Below, piece by piece: positions 18,303 to 26,133 of a DNA stretch of 64,000 nucleotides. Positions within the stretch are counted from its first letter, which is position 1, and each line of letters begins with the position of its first letter. The stretch lies in NCBI RefSeq assembly GCF_009760905.1, contig NZ_VIRW01000001.1:124001-188000 (forward strand). The letters are read 5' to 3'. This stretch comes from Chitinibacter sp. GC72. Lineage in GTDB: Bacteria; Pseudomonadota; Gammaproteobacteria; Burkholderiales; Chitinibacteraceae. The notes under the pieces are model-generated. The model searched no databases. It had not been told where the DNA came from and worked only from the letters and a program-made list of their open reading frames with translations. Both the position numbers and the translations under genes were made by a program.

Positions 18303-19205
18303 ATGACACCATTGAGCAAACCGGGCCGCGTCCTGATTGTTGACGATGAACCGTTTAATCTGGAAATCCTGTCCGAACACCTGAACGATGCCGGCTACGA
18401 GACCGCCACCGCAATGGACGGCGAAGAAGCTTGGGAAGTATTGCAGGCCGACCGCGTCGGCTTTGACACCATCCTGCTCGACCGGATGATGCCGCGGATG
18501 GATGGCATGCAGGTACTGGCCAAACTCAAGCAGCACCCCGAGTTCCAGCATATCCCGGTCATTATGCAGACCGCCGTTGGGGCCGCCGAAAACGTGCAGG
18601 AAGGCCTGGCCGCTGGCGCGTATTACTATCTGATCAAGCCATTCCAGCGCGAAATGCTGCTGGCCATTGTGGCCGCTGCCGTTGGTTTTCATACCGAGCG
18701 CAGCCAGCTGGAACGCGAGATTTCGGAGCACGCCGACTCATACAAGCTGCTGGTCAACGGGCATTTTCGCTTTCGCACGCTCGATGAAGCACGCCAGCTC
18801 ACGCTGCTGCTCTCGCGCGCCTGCCCCGACCCGCAGCGCGTTGCACTGGGCTTATCCGAATTGCTGGTCAACGCCGTCGAACACGGCAATCTGGCGATCA
18901 GCTACAGCGAAAAAACCCGCCTGCTGCAAACCAACCGCTGGCAGGACGAAGTGGAAGCACGCCTGATCGATCCGAAATACAAGGATCGCATCGTGAATGT
19001 CAGCTTTAATAGCAACGCCGAAGAAGTACAGATCCGCATTCAGGACGAAGGTGCCGGTTTTGAATGGCAACCCTTTCTGGAATTCTCACCCGAGCGAGCG
19101 TTCGACCCACATGGCCGCGGCATCTCGATGGCACGAATGATGTCGTTTGATAGCGTTGAATATCAGGGCAAGGGGAATGATGTACTGGTGCGGGTGAGGA
19201 AGTGA
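18303..19205 (+). CDS. Response regulator with C-terminal HATPase (anti-sigma-like) domain
   Basis: A 300-residue protein. The N-terminal receiver has VLIVDDEPFN, the phospho-acceptor in ILLDRMMPRMDG, and the K in YYLIKPFQ. After a helical linker comes a GHKL ATPase of the RsbW/SpoIIAB type: LGLSELLVNAVEHGN (N box), RIQDEGAGFEW and DPHGRGISMARMMS (G boxes). Such proteins may phosphorylate or bind an anti-anti-sigma partner. No STAS protein is next to it. I chose ATG 18303 because the receiver starts there; a longer frame overlaps the parA-like gene. It is probably cotranscribed with the ParA-like gene. Confidence 0.85.
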   Translation: MTPLSKPGRVLIVDDEPFNLEILSEHLNDAGYETATAMDGEEAWEVLQADRVGFDTILLDRMMPRMDGMQVLAKLKQHPEFQHIPVIMQTAVGAAENVQEGLAAGAYYYLIKPFQREMLLAIVAAAVGFHTERSQLEREISEHADSYKLLVNGHFRFRTLDEARQLTLLLSRACPDPQRVALGLSELLVNAVEHGNLAISYSEKTRLLQTNRWQDEVEARLIDPKYKDRIVNVSFNSNAEEVQIRIQDEGAGFEWQPFLEFSPERAFDPHGRGISMARMMSFDSVEYQGKGNDVLVRVRK

Positions 19206-19206
19206 C

Positions 19207-19242
19207 CGTAGGATGGGTTAGGCGGAAAGCCGTAAGCCACCA
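19207..19242. repeat. CGTAGG-GGGTTAG dispersed repeat, short copy
   Basis: CGTAGGATGGGTTAGGCGG and a matching GCCGTAAGCCACC form an imperfect inverted repeat of the kind seen more fully at 21402 and 22812. Confidence 0.65.
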
Positions 19243-19268
19243 TGATTGCTGGCGCACAAAAGTTAAAG

Positions 19269-19301
19269 TAAAAAAAACCCGCAAATAGCGGGTTTTTTTA
19301 T
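19269..19301. terminator. Bidirectional intrinsic terminator between REC-HATPase gene and thrC
   Basis: AAAAACCCGC and GCGGGTTTTT around an AAATA loop, with T/A runs both ways, between two convergent genes. Confidence 0.88.
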
Positions 19302-19302
19302 T

Positions 19303-19351
19303 GGGTATTGCCTTGCAGATCAATCTGCAATTAGCTTAGCGGGCAATACGT
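19303..19351. repeat. 49-bp palindromic motif overlapping the 3' end of thrC
   Basis: GGGTATTGCC at the left, GGCAATACGT at the right, 49 bp. The last 16 bp are the final five codons and stop of thrC (VERIAR region). Confidence 0.75.
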
Positions 19352-20769
19352 TCGACCAAATACGCTTTAATCTGAGCTGCATCCGCATCAATCGCATCAA
19401 AACGCTGTGGCAAATCTTCCAGACCAACCAGACCCGCTGGGCGTGCTGGTGGTTGGTTCAGCGCTTCCACCATTGTCGTTTCGAATTTGGCTGGCAGCGC
19501 CGTTTCCATAATCACCATCACCACGTCGTTGCGGCGGTGTGCTTTAGCGGCTTTGTAGCCATCGGCAGTGTGCGGGTCGATCTGGATGCCGAATTTTTCG
19601 AATACTTCACGAATGTGCGCTACGCGGTCGGCGTGGGTGCTGGCTTCAGATTTAAAGCCGTATTGGTCGCGCATTTGTGCGAACAATTGCTCGCCAATCT
19701 CAAAGCCGCCGCCGGTTTCGACCGATTTCCACAGCGCCGCCAGTTTGCCCGCGTCGCGACCAACCAAGTCGAACACAAAGCGCTCCAAGTTCGATGCTTT
19801 GGTGATGTCCATTGATGGGCTAGAGGTTTCGTAAGTGCGATCCAGACCACGCGGATGGTAGCCGCCGGTTTTGAAGAATTCGTCGAGCACGTCGTTTTCA
19901 TTGGTCGCGACGATCAATTGGCCGATCGGCAAACCCATCTGGCGCGCGATGTGGCCGGCGCAGATATTGCCGAAATTGCCCGACGGTACGCAGAAATCCA
20001 CCACGTCGCCGACGTTTTTCGCCGCTGCGAAATAGCCTTTGAAGTAGTAAACGACCTGCGCAACGATGCGGCCCCAGTTGATCGAATTCACCGCGCCAAT
20101 TTTGTATTTGGCTTTAAATTCGGCGTCTTTATTAACGTCTTTGACGATGTCCTGGCAAGCGTCGAAAAAGCCATGCACCGACAAGTTGTAGATATTTTCG
20201 TCTTGCAGGCTAAACATCTGCGCGCGCTGGAAGGGGCTCATTTTGCCAAACGGGCTGAGCATAAACACATTGACGCCCTTCTTGCCGCGCATCGCGTATT
20301 CCGCCGCCGAGCCAGTATCGCCCGAGGTCGCGCCCAAGATATTCACTTGCTCGCCTTTCGCAGCTAACACGTACTCGAACAAATTGCCGAGCAATTGCAT
20401 CGCCATGTCTTTAAACGCCAGCGTCGGGCCGTTCGACAATTCTTGGATCACTAAGGTGTCATCGAGCTTGATGATCGGCGTGATTTGGTCGGCATCAGCG
20501 GCATTGCGGCCATTGCAGTACACGGCCGCGGTGTAGGTTTTTTCGATCAGCGCTTTTAAATCCGCCGCTGGAATATCGTCAACAAAACGGCTGATCACGG
20601 CAAACGCCAGATCGCGGTAGTTTAGTTTGGACAGCGCTACCAGTTCGTCTTGCGAGAATTGTGGGTAGCTTTCCGGAATCGACAAGCCGCCATCGGCCAT
20701 CAAGCCACCAAGCAGGATATCGCTAAATTGTTGGGCGGCAACGCCACCACGGGTAGAAATGTATTTCAT
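19336..20769 (-). CDS. thrC: Threonine synthase
   Basis: A 477-residue PLP enzyme making threonine from phosphohomoserine. It has the start MKYISTRGGVAAQQFSDILLGG, the PLP lysine in GPTLAFKDMAMQLLG, the phosphate-binding loop GATSGDTGSAAEYA, and FCVPSGNFGNICAGHIARQM. The length suits the long (type 2) ThrC of proteobacteria. ATG 20769 is where homology begins. A 49-bp motif directly abuts the start codon, so the leader just before the ATG is motif sequence and no good ribosome site is visible. hom and alaT follow upstream on the same strand after an inserted DUF1643 gene. Confidence 0.95.
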   Translation of the reverse strand: MKYISTRGGVAAQQFSDILLGGLMADGGLSIPESYPQFSQDELVALSKLNYRDLAFAVISRFVDDIPAADLKALIEKTYTAAVYCNGRNAADADQITPIIKLDDTLVIQELSNGPTLAFKDMAMQLLGNLFEYVLAAKGEQVNILGATSGDTGSAAEYAMRGKKGVNVFMLSPFGKMSPFQRAQMFSLQDENIYNLSVHGFFDACQDIVKDVNKDAEFKAKYKIGAVNSINWGRIVAQVVYYFKGYFAAAKNVGDVVDFCVPSGNFGNICAGHIARQMGLPIGQLIVATNENDVLDEFFKTGGYHPRGLDRTYETSSPSMDITKASNLERFVFDLVGRDAGKLAALWKSVETGGGFEIGEQLFAQMRDQYGFKSEASTHADRVAHIREVFEKFGIQIDPHTADGYKAAKAHRRNDVVMVIMETALPAKFETTMVEALNQPPARPAGLVGLEDLPQRFDAIDADAAQIKAYLVERIAR

Positions 20770-20818
20770 GGGTATAGGCCCGTAGATATTTATATGATTG
20801 GTCTGCGTGTTTATACCC
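20770..20818. repeat. 49-bp palindromic motif abutting the thrC start codon
   Basis: GGGTATAGGC to TTTATACCC, 49 bp, with CGTAG at 12-16. The outer flank adds a head-to-head pair (ATACCC-ATTT-GGGTAT, 20813-20828). On the minus strand its last base is the one before the thrC ATG. Confidence 0.9.
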
Positions 20819-20832
20819 ATTTGGGTATTTTT

Positions 20833-20911
20833 CGTAGGGTGTGAAACGCGAAGCGTTGCGCAACAAAGATGGCTCATCTGCGTGCGCGAATCAAGATTCG
20901 CACACCCTATT
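20833..20911. repeat. CGTAGGGTG-type inverted repeat, left flank of DUF1643 gene
   Basis: CGTAGGGTGTG at one end and CACACCCTA at the other, about 79 bp. It includes an inner CGCGAAGCGTTGCG hairpin and a second pair (GCGCGAATC/GATTCGC). Confidence 0.75.
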
Positions 20912-20913
20912 GG

Positions 20914-21378
20914 CTAACTCCAGTCGATAGGCTCCAGTTTATTGGGTAGATACAAGGGATGAGCTGGCTCACCTGATTTATTTAGTCGCAATATTTTTAA
21001 TTTGATTGGAAAACCTCTAACTTGGGCTGAGCGCGATAAATGCTTTCCATCATTTCCCCAAGCGGCCACAACAACACCAGCATTTTTTGCAACTCTTAGT
21101 ATCCACTCATCGTTCTCGGATCCAATTGGTTCTTCATTGCAAAATAAATTCGATGGATCTCTGGAACGATATGCAAATAAATTCACCATGCATAGGCCAC
21201 CATAACCCCATCCTTTGGCAAAATTAACGCAGCGCCTAATTGTTGGATCGTCTTCCGTTTCATCTGCAATTGATGGATTTAACCCAATAAATACCGCATA
21301 TGGTTTATGTTCATCCCAAATGCGCCACAAAACATAACGATATTTTCTGCAGGATGACAACGTTGCCGTTGATTCCAT
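20914..21378 (-). CDS. DUF1643-family protein
   Basis: A 154-residue protein matching the DUF1643 pattern: YRYVLWRIWDEHKPYAVFIGLNPSIADETEDDPTIRRC split by the core NPSxAD...DxT motif, then FAKGWGYGGLCMVNLFAYRS and VVAAWGNDG. The family function is unknown; members often occur in mobile or accessory DNA. GGAGAGTCC precedes the ATG. It sits between thrC and hom, which are usually neighbours, and has CGTAGGG-type repeats on both sides. Its base composition is AT-richer than thrC and hom. It looks like inserted cargo. Confidence 0.85.
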   Translation of the reverse strand: MESTATLSSCRKYRYVLWRIWDEHKPYAVFIGLNPSIADETEDDPTIRRCVNFAKGWGYGGLCMVNLFAYRSRDPSNLFCNEEPIGSENDEWILRVAKNAGVVVAAWGNDGKHLSRSAQVRGFPIKLKILRLNKSGEPAHPLYLPNKLEPIDWS

Positions 21379-21401
21379 TTGGACTCTCCGAAATCAAGTT
21401 A

Positions 21402-21481
21402 CGTAGGGCGTGTTAGCATCGCATAACCCACCTTTCATCTCAGGTGGTGGGTTACAGCCTTCGGCCTAACCCACCCTACGA
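21402..21481. repeat. CGTAGGG-type inverted repeat, right flank of DUF1643 gene
   Basis: CGTAGGGCGTGTTAG at one end and CTAACCCACCCTACG at the other, with inner hairpin CACCTTTCATCTCAGGTG. It lies six bases beyond the hom stop codon. Confidence 0.8.
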
Positions 21482-21486
21482 TGCAA

Positions 21487-22800
21487 TCAACCGTTGAGGT
21501 GTTCCAAACGCAGCTTCACCACTTTGCCATTGGTGCTGCTCAAGGCTTCAATTTTGGCTATCGCGGCGTTAACGTTTTTCTCAACCGCAGTGTGAGTCAC
21601 GATAACAATCTCGGCAGCTTCTTCAATTGTTGCGGCTGGTTTTTGCAGCATTGCATCCACCGAAATTTGACCGTCGGCCAAGATGCCGGTGATTTCGGCC
21701 AACACGCCCGGCTGATCTTTCACTGACAAGCGCAGGTAGTAGCAGGTTTCCACTTCGTCGATCGACAAGATCGGCAAGTTTGCCATCGCCGTTGGCTGGA
21801 AAGCCAAATGCGGTACGCGGTGTTCTGGGTCGGCGGTGTGCAGACGGGTGATATCGACCAGATCGGCAATTACTGACGATGCGGTTGGCTCAGCGCCAGC
21901 GCCCGGGCCGTAGTACATTGTGGCGCCAACCGCATCGCCTTTGACCAGCACGGCATTCATCACGCCATCGACATTGGCAATCAAGCGGCCAGCAGGAATT
22001 AGCGTTGGCGACACGCGCAATTCGATACCGTTAGGGCGGCGGCGTGTCATGCCGAGCAATTTGATGCGATAGCCCAATTCGGCGGCATATTTGATGTCGG
22101 CAGCGTCAAGTTTGCTGATGCCTTCCAGATACGCTTTGTCGAACTGCACTGGAATACCAAATGCAATTGCGCTCATGATGGTGAGCTTGTGCGCGGCGTC
22201 GTGGCCTTCGATGTCGAAAGTCGGGTCAGCTTCAGCGTAACCGAGGCGCTGTGCTTCGGCCAGCACGTCGGCAAACGCCGAGCCTTTGTCGCGCATTTCG
22301 GTCAGGATGAAGTTCGATGTGCCGTTGATAATGCCGGCTACCCATTCGATTTTGTTCGCGGTCAGGCCTTCACGCAGCGCCTTGATCACGGGAATACCGC
22401 CAGCTACCGCCGCTTCAAAAGCGACAATCACGCCTTTTTCCTGCGCTTTAGCGAAGATTTCATTGCCGTATTCGGCGATCAGTTTTTTGTTGGCTGTGAC
22501 TACGTGTTTGCCATTTTCGATGGCGGCCAGCACCAAGTCTTTGGCAATCGTGGTGCCGCCGATCAATTCAACAACGATGTCAATGTCGGGATTGTTCACC
22601 ACATCCATCGCGTTATCGGTCAAGGCCACGCCTTCGCCGACGAGTTCGCGCGCGCGATCCAGATCGCGGTTCGCCGCCATCGTCACCACAATCGGGCGAC
22701 CGGCGCGGCGGGCGATTTCTTCGCCGTTACGCTTCAAAACGGTGGCAGTACCGCCACCTACAGTCCCCACGCCACACAGGCCGACATTGATTGCTTTCAT
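21487..22800 (-). CDS. hom: Homoserine dehydrogenase
   Basis: A 437-residue enzyme reducing aspartate semialdehyde to homoserine. It has an N-terminal Rossmann domain (VGLCGVGTVGGGTATVL), catalytic blocks (KHVVTANKKLIAEYG, AAVAGGIPVIKALREGL, GIINGTSNFILTEM, GYAEADPTFDIEGHDAAHK) and a C-terminal ACT domain (LRLSVKDQPGVLAEITGIL) for threonine feedback. GAGGGATC precedes the ATG. The order alaT-hom-thrC is typical of Neisseriales. A repeat separates it from alaT. Confidence 0.96.
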   Translation of the reverse strand: MKAINVGLCGVGTVGGGTATVLKRNGEEIARRAGRPIVVTMAANRDLDRARELVGEGVALTDNAMDVVNNPDIDIVVELIGGTTIAKDLVLAAIENGKHVVTANKKLIAEYGNEIFAKAQEKGVIVAFEAAVAGGIPVIKALREGLTANKIEWVAGIINGTSNFILTEMRDKGSAFADVLAEAQRLGYAEADPTFDIEGHDAAHKLTIMSAIAFGIPVQFDKAYLEGISKLDAADIKYAAELGYRIKLLGMTRRRPNGIELRVSPTLIPAGRLIANVDGVMNAVLVKGDAVGATMYYGPGAGAEPTASSVIADLVDITRLHTADPEHRVPHLAFQPTAMANLPILSIDEVETCYYLRLSVKDQPGVLAEITGILADGQISVDAMLQKPAATIEEAAEIVIVTHTAVEKNVNAAIAKIEALSSTNGKVVKLRLEHLNG

Positions 22801-22811
22801 TGTTGATCCCT

Positions 22812-22915
22812 CGTAGGTCGGGTTAGCGAAGCGTAACCCGACAAATGATTAAATTACTATTGATGACTTACTAATTGATAACGGTGGGTTACGCCTTCGG
22901 CTAACCCACCCTACG
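22812..22915. repeat. CGTAGG-type inverted repeat between alaT and hom
   Basis: About 104 bp. CGTAGGTCGGGTTAGCG with CGTAACCCGAC forms one hairpin, and GGTGGGTTACGCC with GGCTAACCCACCCTACG another, around an AT-rich centre. Confidence 0.8.
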
Positions 22916-22918
22916 TGA

Positions 22919-24163
22919 TTATTTCGTGGCAAATTCGCCCGTGCTGTGGCGTTTTCGCCAGTTCTGCAAGAAGCGTGCAACACGGTTGATCGCTTCGGTC
23001 AGATCATCCAGATTGGGCAAAAACACCACGCGGAAATGGTCGGGCTGATGCCAGTTAAAGCCGGTGCCTTGCACCAGCAGTACTTTTTCTTCGGTCAGCA
23101 ATTCAAGCATCAATTGCTGATCGTCGCTCACCGGATAAATCGCCGGATCAAGGCGCGGGAACATATACAGCGCGGCTTTGGGTTTGACGACGCTCACGCC
23201 CGGAATCTGGCTGAGCATCTCATAGGCCAGATCACGCTGCTTGGCCAAGCGCCCGCCTTCGCGCACCAGATCGTCAATGCTCTGATAGCCGCCCAACGCA
23301 GTCTGAATCGCGTATTGCGCCGGTACATTGGCGCACAGGCGCATCGTCGCCAGCATATTGAGGCCTTCGATGTAATCCTTGGCTGGTTTTTTATCGCCCG
23401 ACACAATCATCCAGCCCGCGCGGTAGCCGCAAGCACGGTAATTTTTCGACAGGCCATTGAAGGTGAGGAATAGCACGTCGTCGGCCATCGAGGCAATCGA
23501 GGTGTGCGTTACACCGTCGTAGAGCACTTTGTCGTAAATTTCGTCGGCGTAAATAATCAGGCCAAATTCACGCGCCAGATCGACGATTTGCTGCAGCAGC
23601 TCGTCCGGGTACAGCGCGCCGGTCGGGTTGTTCGGGTTGATCACCACAATCGCGCGCGTTTTATCGGTGATCTTGGCGCGCATGTCTTCAATCGACGGAT
23701 ACCAGTGATTTTGCTCATCGCACAGATAATGACGCGGCTTGCCGCCCGCCAGGCTGACCGCTGCAGTCCACAACGGATAATCAGGCGCAGGCACCAGCAC
23801 TTCGTCGCCATTATTGAGCAGCGCCTGCATGCTCAGCACGATCAGCTCGGACGCGCCGTTGCCGATGTAAATATCATCCACCGTCACATCTTTGATGTTT
23901 TTCTGCTGCGTGTAGTGCATCACCGCTTTGCGCGCCTGGAACAAGCCCTTGCTATCGACATAACCAGCGGCGTTGGAGAGATTGCGGATCACGTCTTGCA
24001 CCACTTCTTCGGGCGCATCAAAACCAAAGTTGGCCAGATTGCCGATATTGAGCTTGATGATGCGGTGGCCGTCTTCTTCCATCTGCCGGGCTCGCTCTGG
24101 AATTGGCCCGCGAATTTCGTAGCAGATATTCAGTAATTTGTTCGATTTGAGGATGGCTTCCAT
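22919..24163 (-). CDS. alaT: Alanine/valine-type aminotransferase AlaT
   Basis: A 414-residue class I PLP aminotransferase. The start MEAILKSNKLLNICYEIRGPI and the motifs IGNGASELIVLSMQALL, INPNNPTGALYP, YADEIYDKVLYD and the PLP lysine in FNGLSKNYRACGYRAGW match AlaT, which makes alanine from pyruvate and glutamate. I chose ATG 24163; the GTG two codons upstream is weaker. Its place upstream of hom-thrC is a shared feature of Neisseriales. Confidence 0.92.
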   Translation of the reverse strand: MEAILKSNKLLNICYEIRGPIPERARQMEEDGHRIIKLNIGNLANFGFDAPEEVVQDVIRNLSNAAGYVDSKGLFQARKAVMHYTQQKNIKDVTVDDIYIGNGASELIVLSMQALLNNGDEVLVPAPDYPLWTAAVSLAGGKPRHYLCDEQNHWYPSIEDMRAKITDKTRAIVVINPNNPTGALYPDELLQQIVDLAREFGLIIYADEIYDKVLYDGVTHTSIASMADDVLFLTFNGLSKNYRACGYRAGWMIVSGDKKPAKDYIEGLNMLATMRLCANVPAQYAIQTALGGYQSIDDLVREGGRLAKQRDLAYEMLSQIPGVSVVKPKAALYMFPRLDPAIYPVSDDQQLMLELLTEEKVLLVQGTGFNWHQPDHFRVVFLPNLDDLTEAINRVARFLQNWRKRHSTGEFATK

Positions 24164-24376
24164 CGTCACGGCCCACGCAGGATTATTTTAGGGGAAACCC
24201 CGTATTCTATCGAAAGATTCGCCCGTTGGAACAAACAATTAAGTATCAAAACGCACAGCACAGCGCTTTTGCAATGATTTAAAATGCACAAAACAATGTA
24301 AAGGCCAAAAGTTCTCGCGCAAGGCGAAGCAATAATGCGAGGGGACATGGCCTGATGACTTAACTCAAGGATCACC

Positions 24377-24745
24377 ATGAAGCTGCATCAGTCCAAAGTC
24401 GATCATCTGAACCAGATTACCGCCTACGATCACGAATCTGTTCATGTGAATCAGGAGCGTTTTGCCGGCAGCCTGCTGGTACTGCCCGACGCAGTGCATG
24501 TCTGGCGACCAAGCTCATTTAGCGATCTGAGCGAGGCCGATTTTGCCGCGCTGCTCGAATTCAAACCCGAGCTGGTACTGCTTGGCACTGGCGCGAGCAT
24601 CCAGTTTCCGCACCCCAAACTTTACACCGCCCTCTCCGCCCACCATATCGGCGTCGATACCATGGGCACGGGCGCGCTGTGTCGCACATTCAACGTGCTG
24701 GTAGCCGAAGATCGGCGCGTGATGGCGCTGGTGTTGCATAGCTAG
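24377..24745 (+). CDS. Mth938-like (DUF498/NDUFAF3) domain protein
   Basis: A 122-residue single-domain protein with the Mth938 signature: YDHESVHVNQERFAGSLLV, LVLLGTGASIQFPHPKLY and GVDTMGTGALCRTFNVLVAEDRRVMALVL. The family includes the mitochondrial complex I assembly factor NDUFAF3; the bacterial role is not settled. AAGGATCACC precedes the ATG. Its TAG stop is followed without a gap by a 49-bp palindromic motif. Confidence 0.88.
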   Translation: MKLHQSKVDHLNQITAYDHESVHVNQERFAGSLLVLPDAVHVWRPSSFSDLSEADFAALLEFKPELVLLGTGASIQFPHPKLYTALSAHHIGVDTMGTGALCRTFNVLVAEDRRVMALVLHS

Positions 24746-24794
24746 GGGTATAAAGCCAAAGCCATTAACCATACTGGCGTTCAAGAATATACCC
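24746..24794. repeat. 49-bp palindromic motif immediately after a stop codon
   Basis: GGGTATAAAG to AATATACCC, 49 bp. Its first base follows the TAG of the Mth938-like gene. Confidence 0.88.
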
Positions 24795-24934
24795 TAGATG
24801 ATGTCGGTTGAGCATCTGCTACAGTATTCAAGACGCTGAATCCCTTGCTTTCAAGCAGGTGCTAGAGAATACTTACAAAAATGTAGCAGTCAGAAATTCA
24901 TCCCCGCCTATCCATTGCAATACGGGATTTGAAA

Positions 24935-25948
24935 ATGCAGGAAAATGTGATTCCCACGCTGGCCACTGCGCTTGAAACCGAGAAAACGTTTGAAGGCGTG
25001 GTACGTCAATTGCTCGGCATGCTTGAATTAGTCACCGATCTTGAATCAAGCTATCTGACTCAAATCGATCTGGACAAAGGCGTGCAAAGCATTTTGTATT
25101 CCCGCAACAGCAAGGCGATGCAGATTCCCGAAGGATTGTCCGTCCCCTGGGGCGACACCTTATGCAAACGTGCGCTGGAAGAGAAAACCCCGTACACCGA
25201 TGACGTCGCCCAGTGCTGGGGCGACTCTGAAGCCGCCAAAGCCCTGGGCATTGCCACCTATGCCAGCACGCCTATTTATCTGGAAGATGGCAGCTTATAC
25301 GGCACCTTGTGCGCTACCAGTGCTGAACCCAAGCCGCTGACGGGCAAAGGCCAGCAGTTTCTAGCGCTATTTGCCCAGCTTATTGCGCAATACGCGCAAA
25401 AAGAGCGACTGGTGCAGCAACTTCAATCGGCCAACTCGGCGCTGATCACCTATTCCTACACCGATCCATTAACAGGCCTGCATAATCGCCGTGCCATTAT
25501 GGAAGAGCTCACGCGGCTATTCGCGCAAGCCCAGCGCAGTGGGCAACATATCGTGCTGGCCTTTATTGATCTGGATGGGTTTAAACAGATTAACGATGTG
25601 CACGGCCACGACGCGGGAGATGCGTTTCTCGTGCAAGTTGGGCAACGCCTCACCACCGGGCTTCGCGGCGGCGATTTGCTGGGGCGTCTGGGTGGCGACG
25701 AGTTTGTCGTCGCCGGGCTGGCTGCCACGGCAAGTGCTGCGGCTGGCGACGTCGTGGCCAGCCTGCAAGCACGCATTGGCCCGCTGCTGATCGGCCACTA
25801 TGATCTGGGCACCAGCCAGTTGCAATATCAGGGCGCCAGTATCGGCGTGGTCATGGTCGACCCACACATCCACACCCCACAACAAGCCATGCAACAAGCT
25901 GATGCCGCAATGTACGTCAGCAAAAAACAAAGGAAAATGATGCATTAA
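24935..25948 (+). CDS. GAF-GGDEF diguanylate cyclase
   Basis: A 337-residue cytoplasmic enzyme making cyclic di-GMP. Residues ~10-155 are a GAF sensor domain (SYLTQIDLDKG, WGDTLCKRAL, ASTPIYLEDGSLYGTLC). The GGDEF domain follows (YTDPLTGLHNRRAIMEEL), with the active site RLGGDEFVVAG and an RGGD inhibitory site five residues before it. The tail QADAAMYVSKKQRK is typical. No EAL domain is present, so it should be a synthase. The TTG at 24929 is a possible earlier start, but ATG 24935 is preferred. Confidence 0.92.
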   Translation: MQENVIPTLATALETEKTFEGVVRQLLGMLELVTDLESSYLTQIDLDKGVQSILYSRNSKAMQIPEGLSVPWGDTLCKRALEEKTPYTDDVAQCWGDSEAAKALGIATYASTPIYLEDGSLYGTLCATSAEPKPLTGKGQQFLALFAQLIAQYAQKERLVQQLQSANSALITYSYTDPLTGLHNRRAIMEELTRLFAQAQRSGQHIVLAFIDLDGFKQINDVHGHDAGDAFLVQVGQRLTTGLRGGDLLGRLGGDEFVVAGLAATASAAAGDVVASLQARIGPLLIGHYDLGTSQLQYQGASIGVVMVDPHIHTPQQAMQQADAAMYVSKKQRKMMH

Positions 25949-26019
25949 CACGACAATCTGCCGTACTTGATGCGCTGGCCCTAGATTGGGACGACCAGCT
26001 ACTGGGCCTATACCTCGCC

Positions 26020-26068
26020 ACGTATAGGCTCATAAAGCATATTTTTTATTATCTACAGCAAGATACCC
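26020..26068. repeat. 49-bp palindromic motif, intergenic
   Basis: ACGTATAGGC to AAGATACCC, with CTACA at 34-38. An outer half-site faces the left end (CCTATACC-TCGCCAC-GTATAGG, 26008-26029). Confidence 0.75.
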
Positions 26069-26133
26069 AACAAAAGTATATTCAATTACAGTGATCAGGC
26101 GAAAACATGGCACACGCGATCTGAACACAAAGC

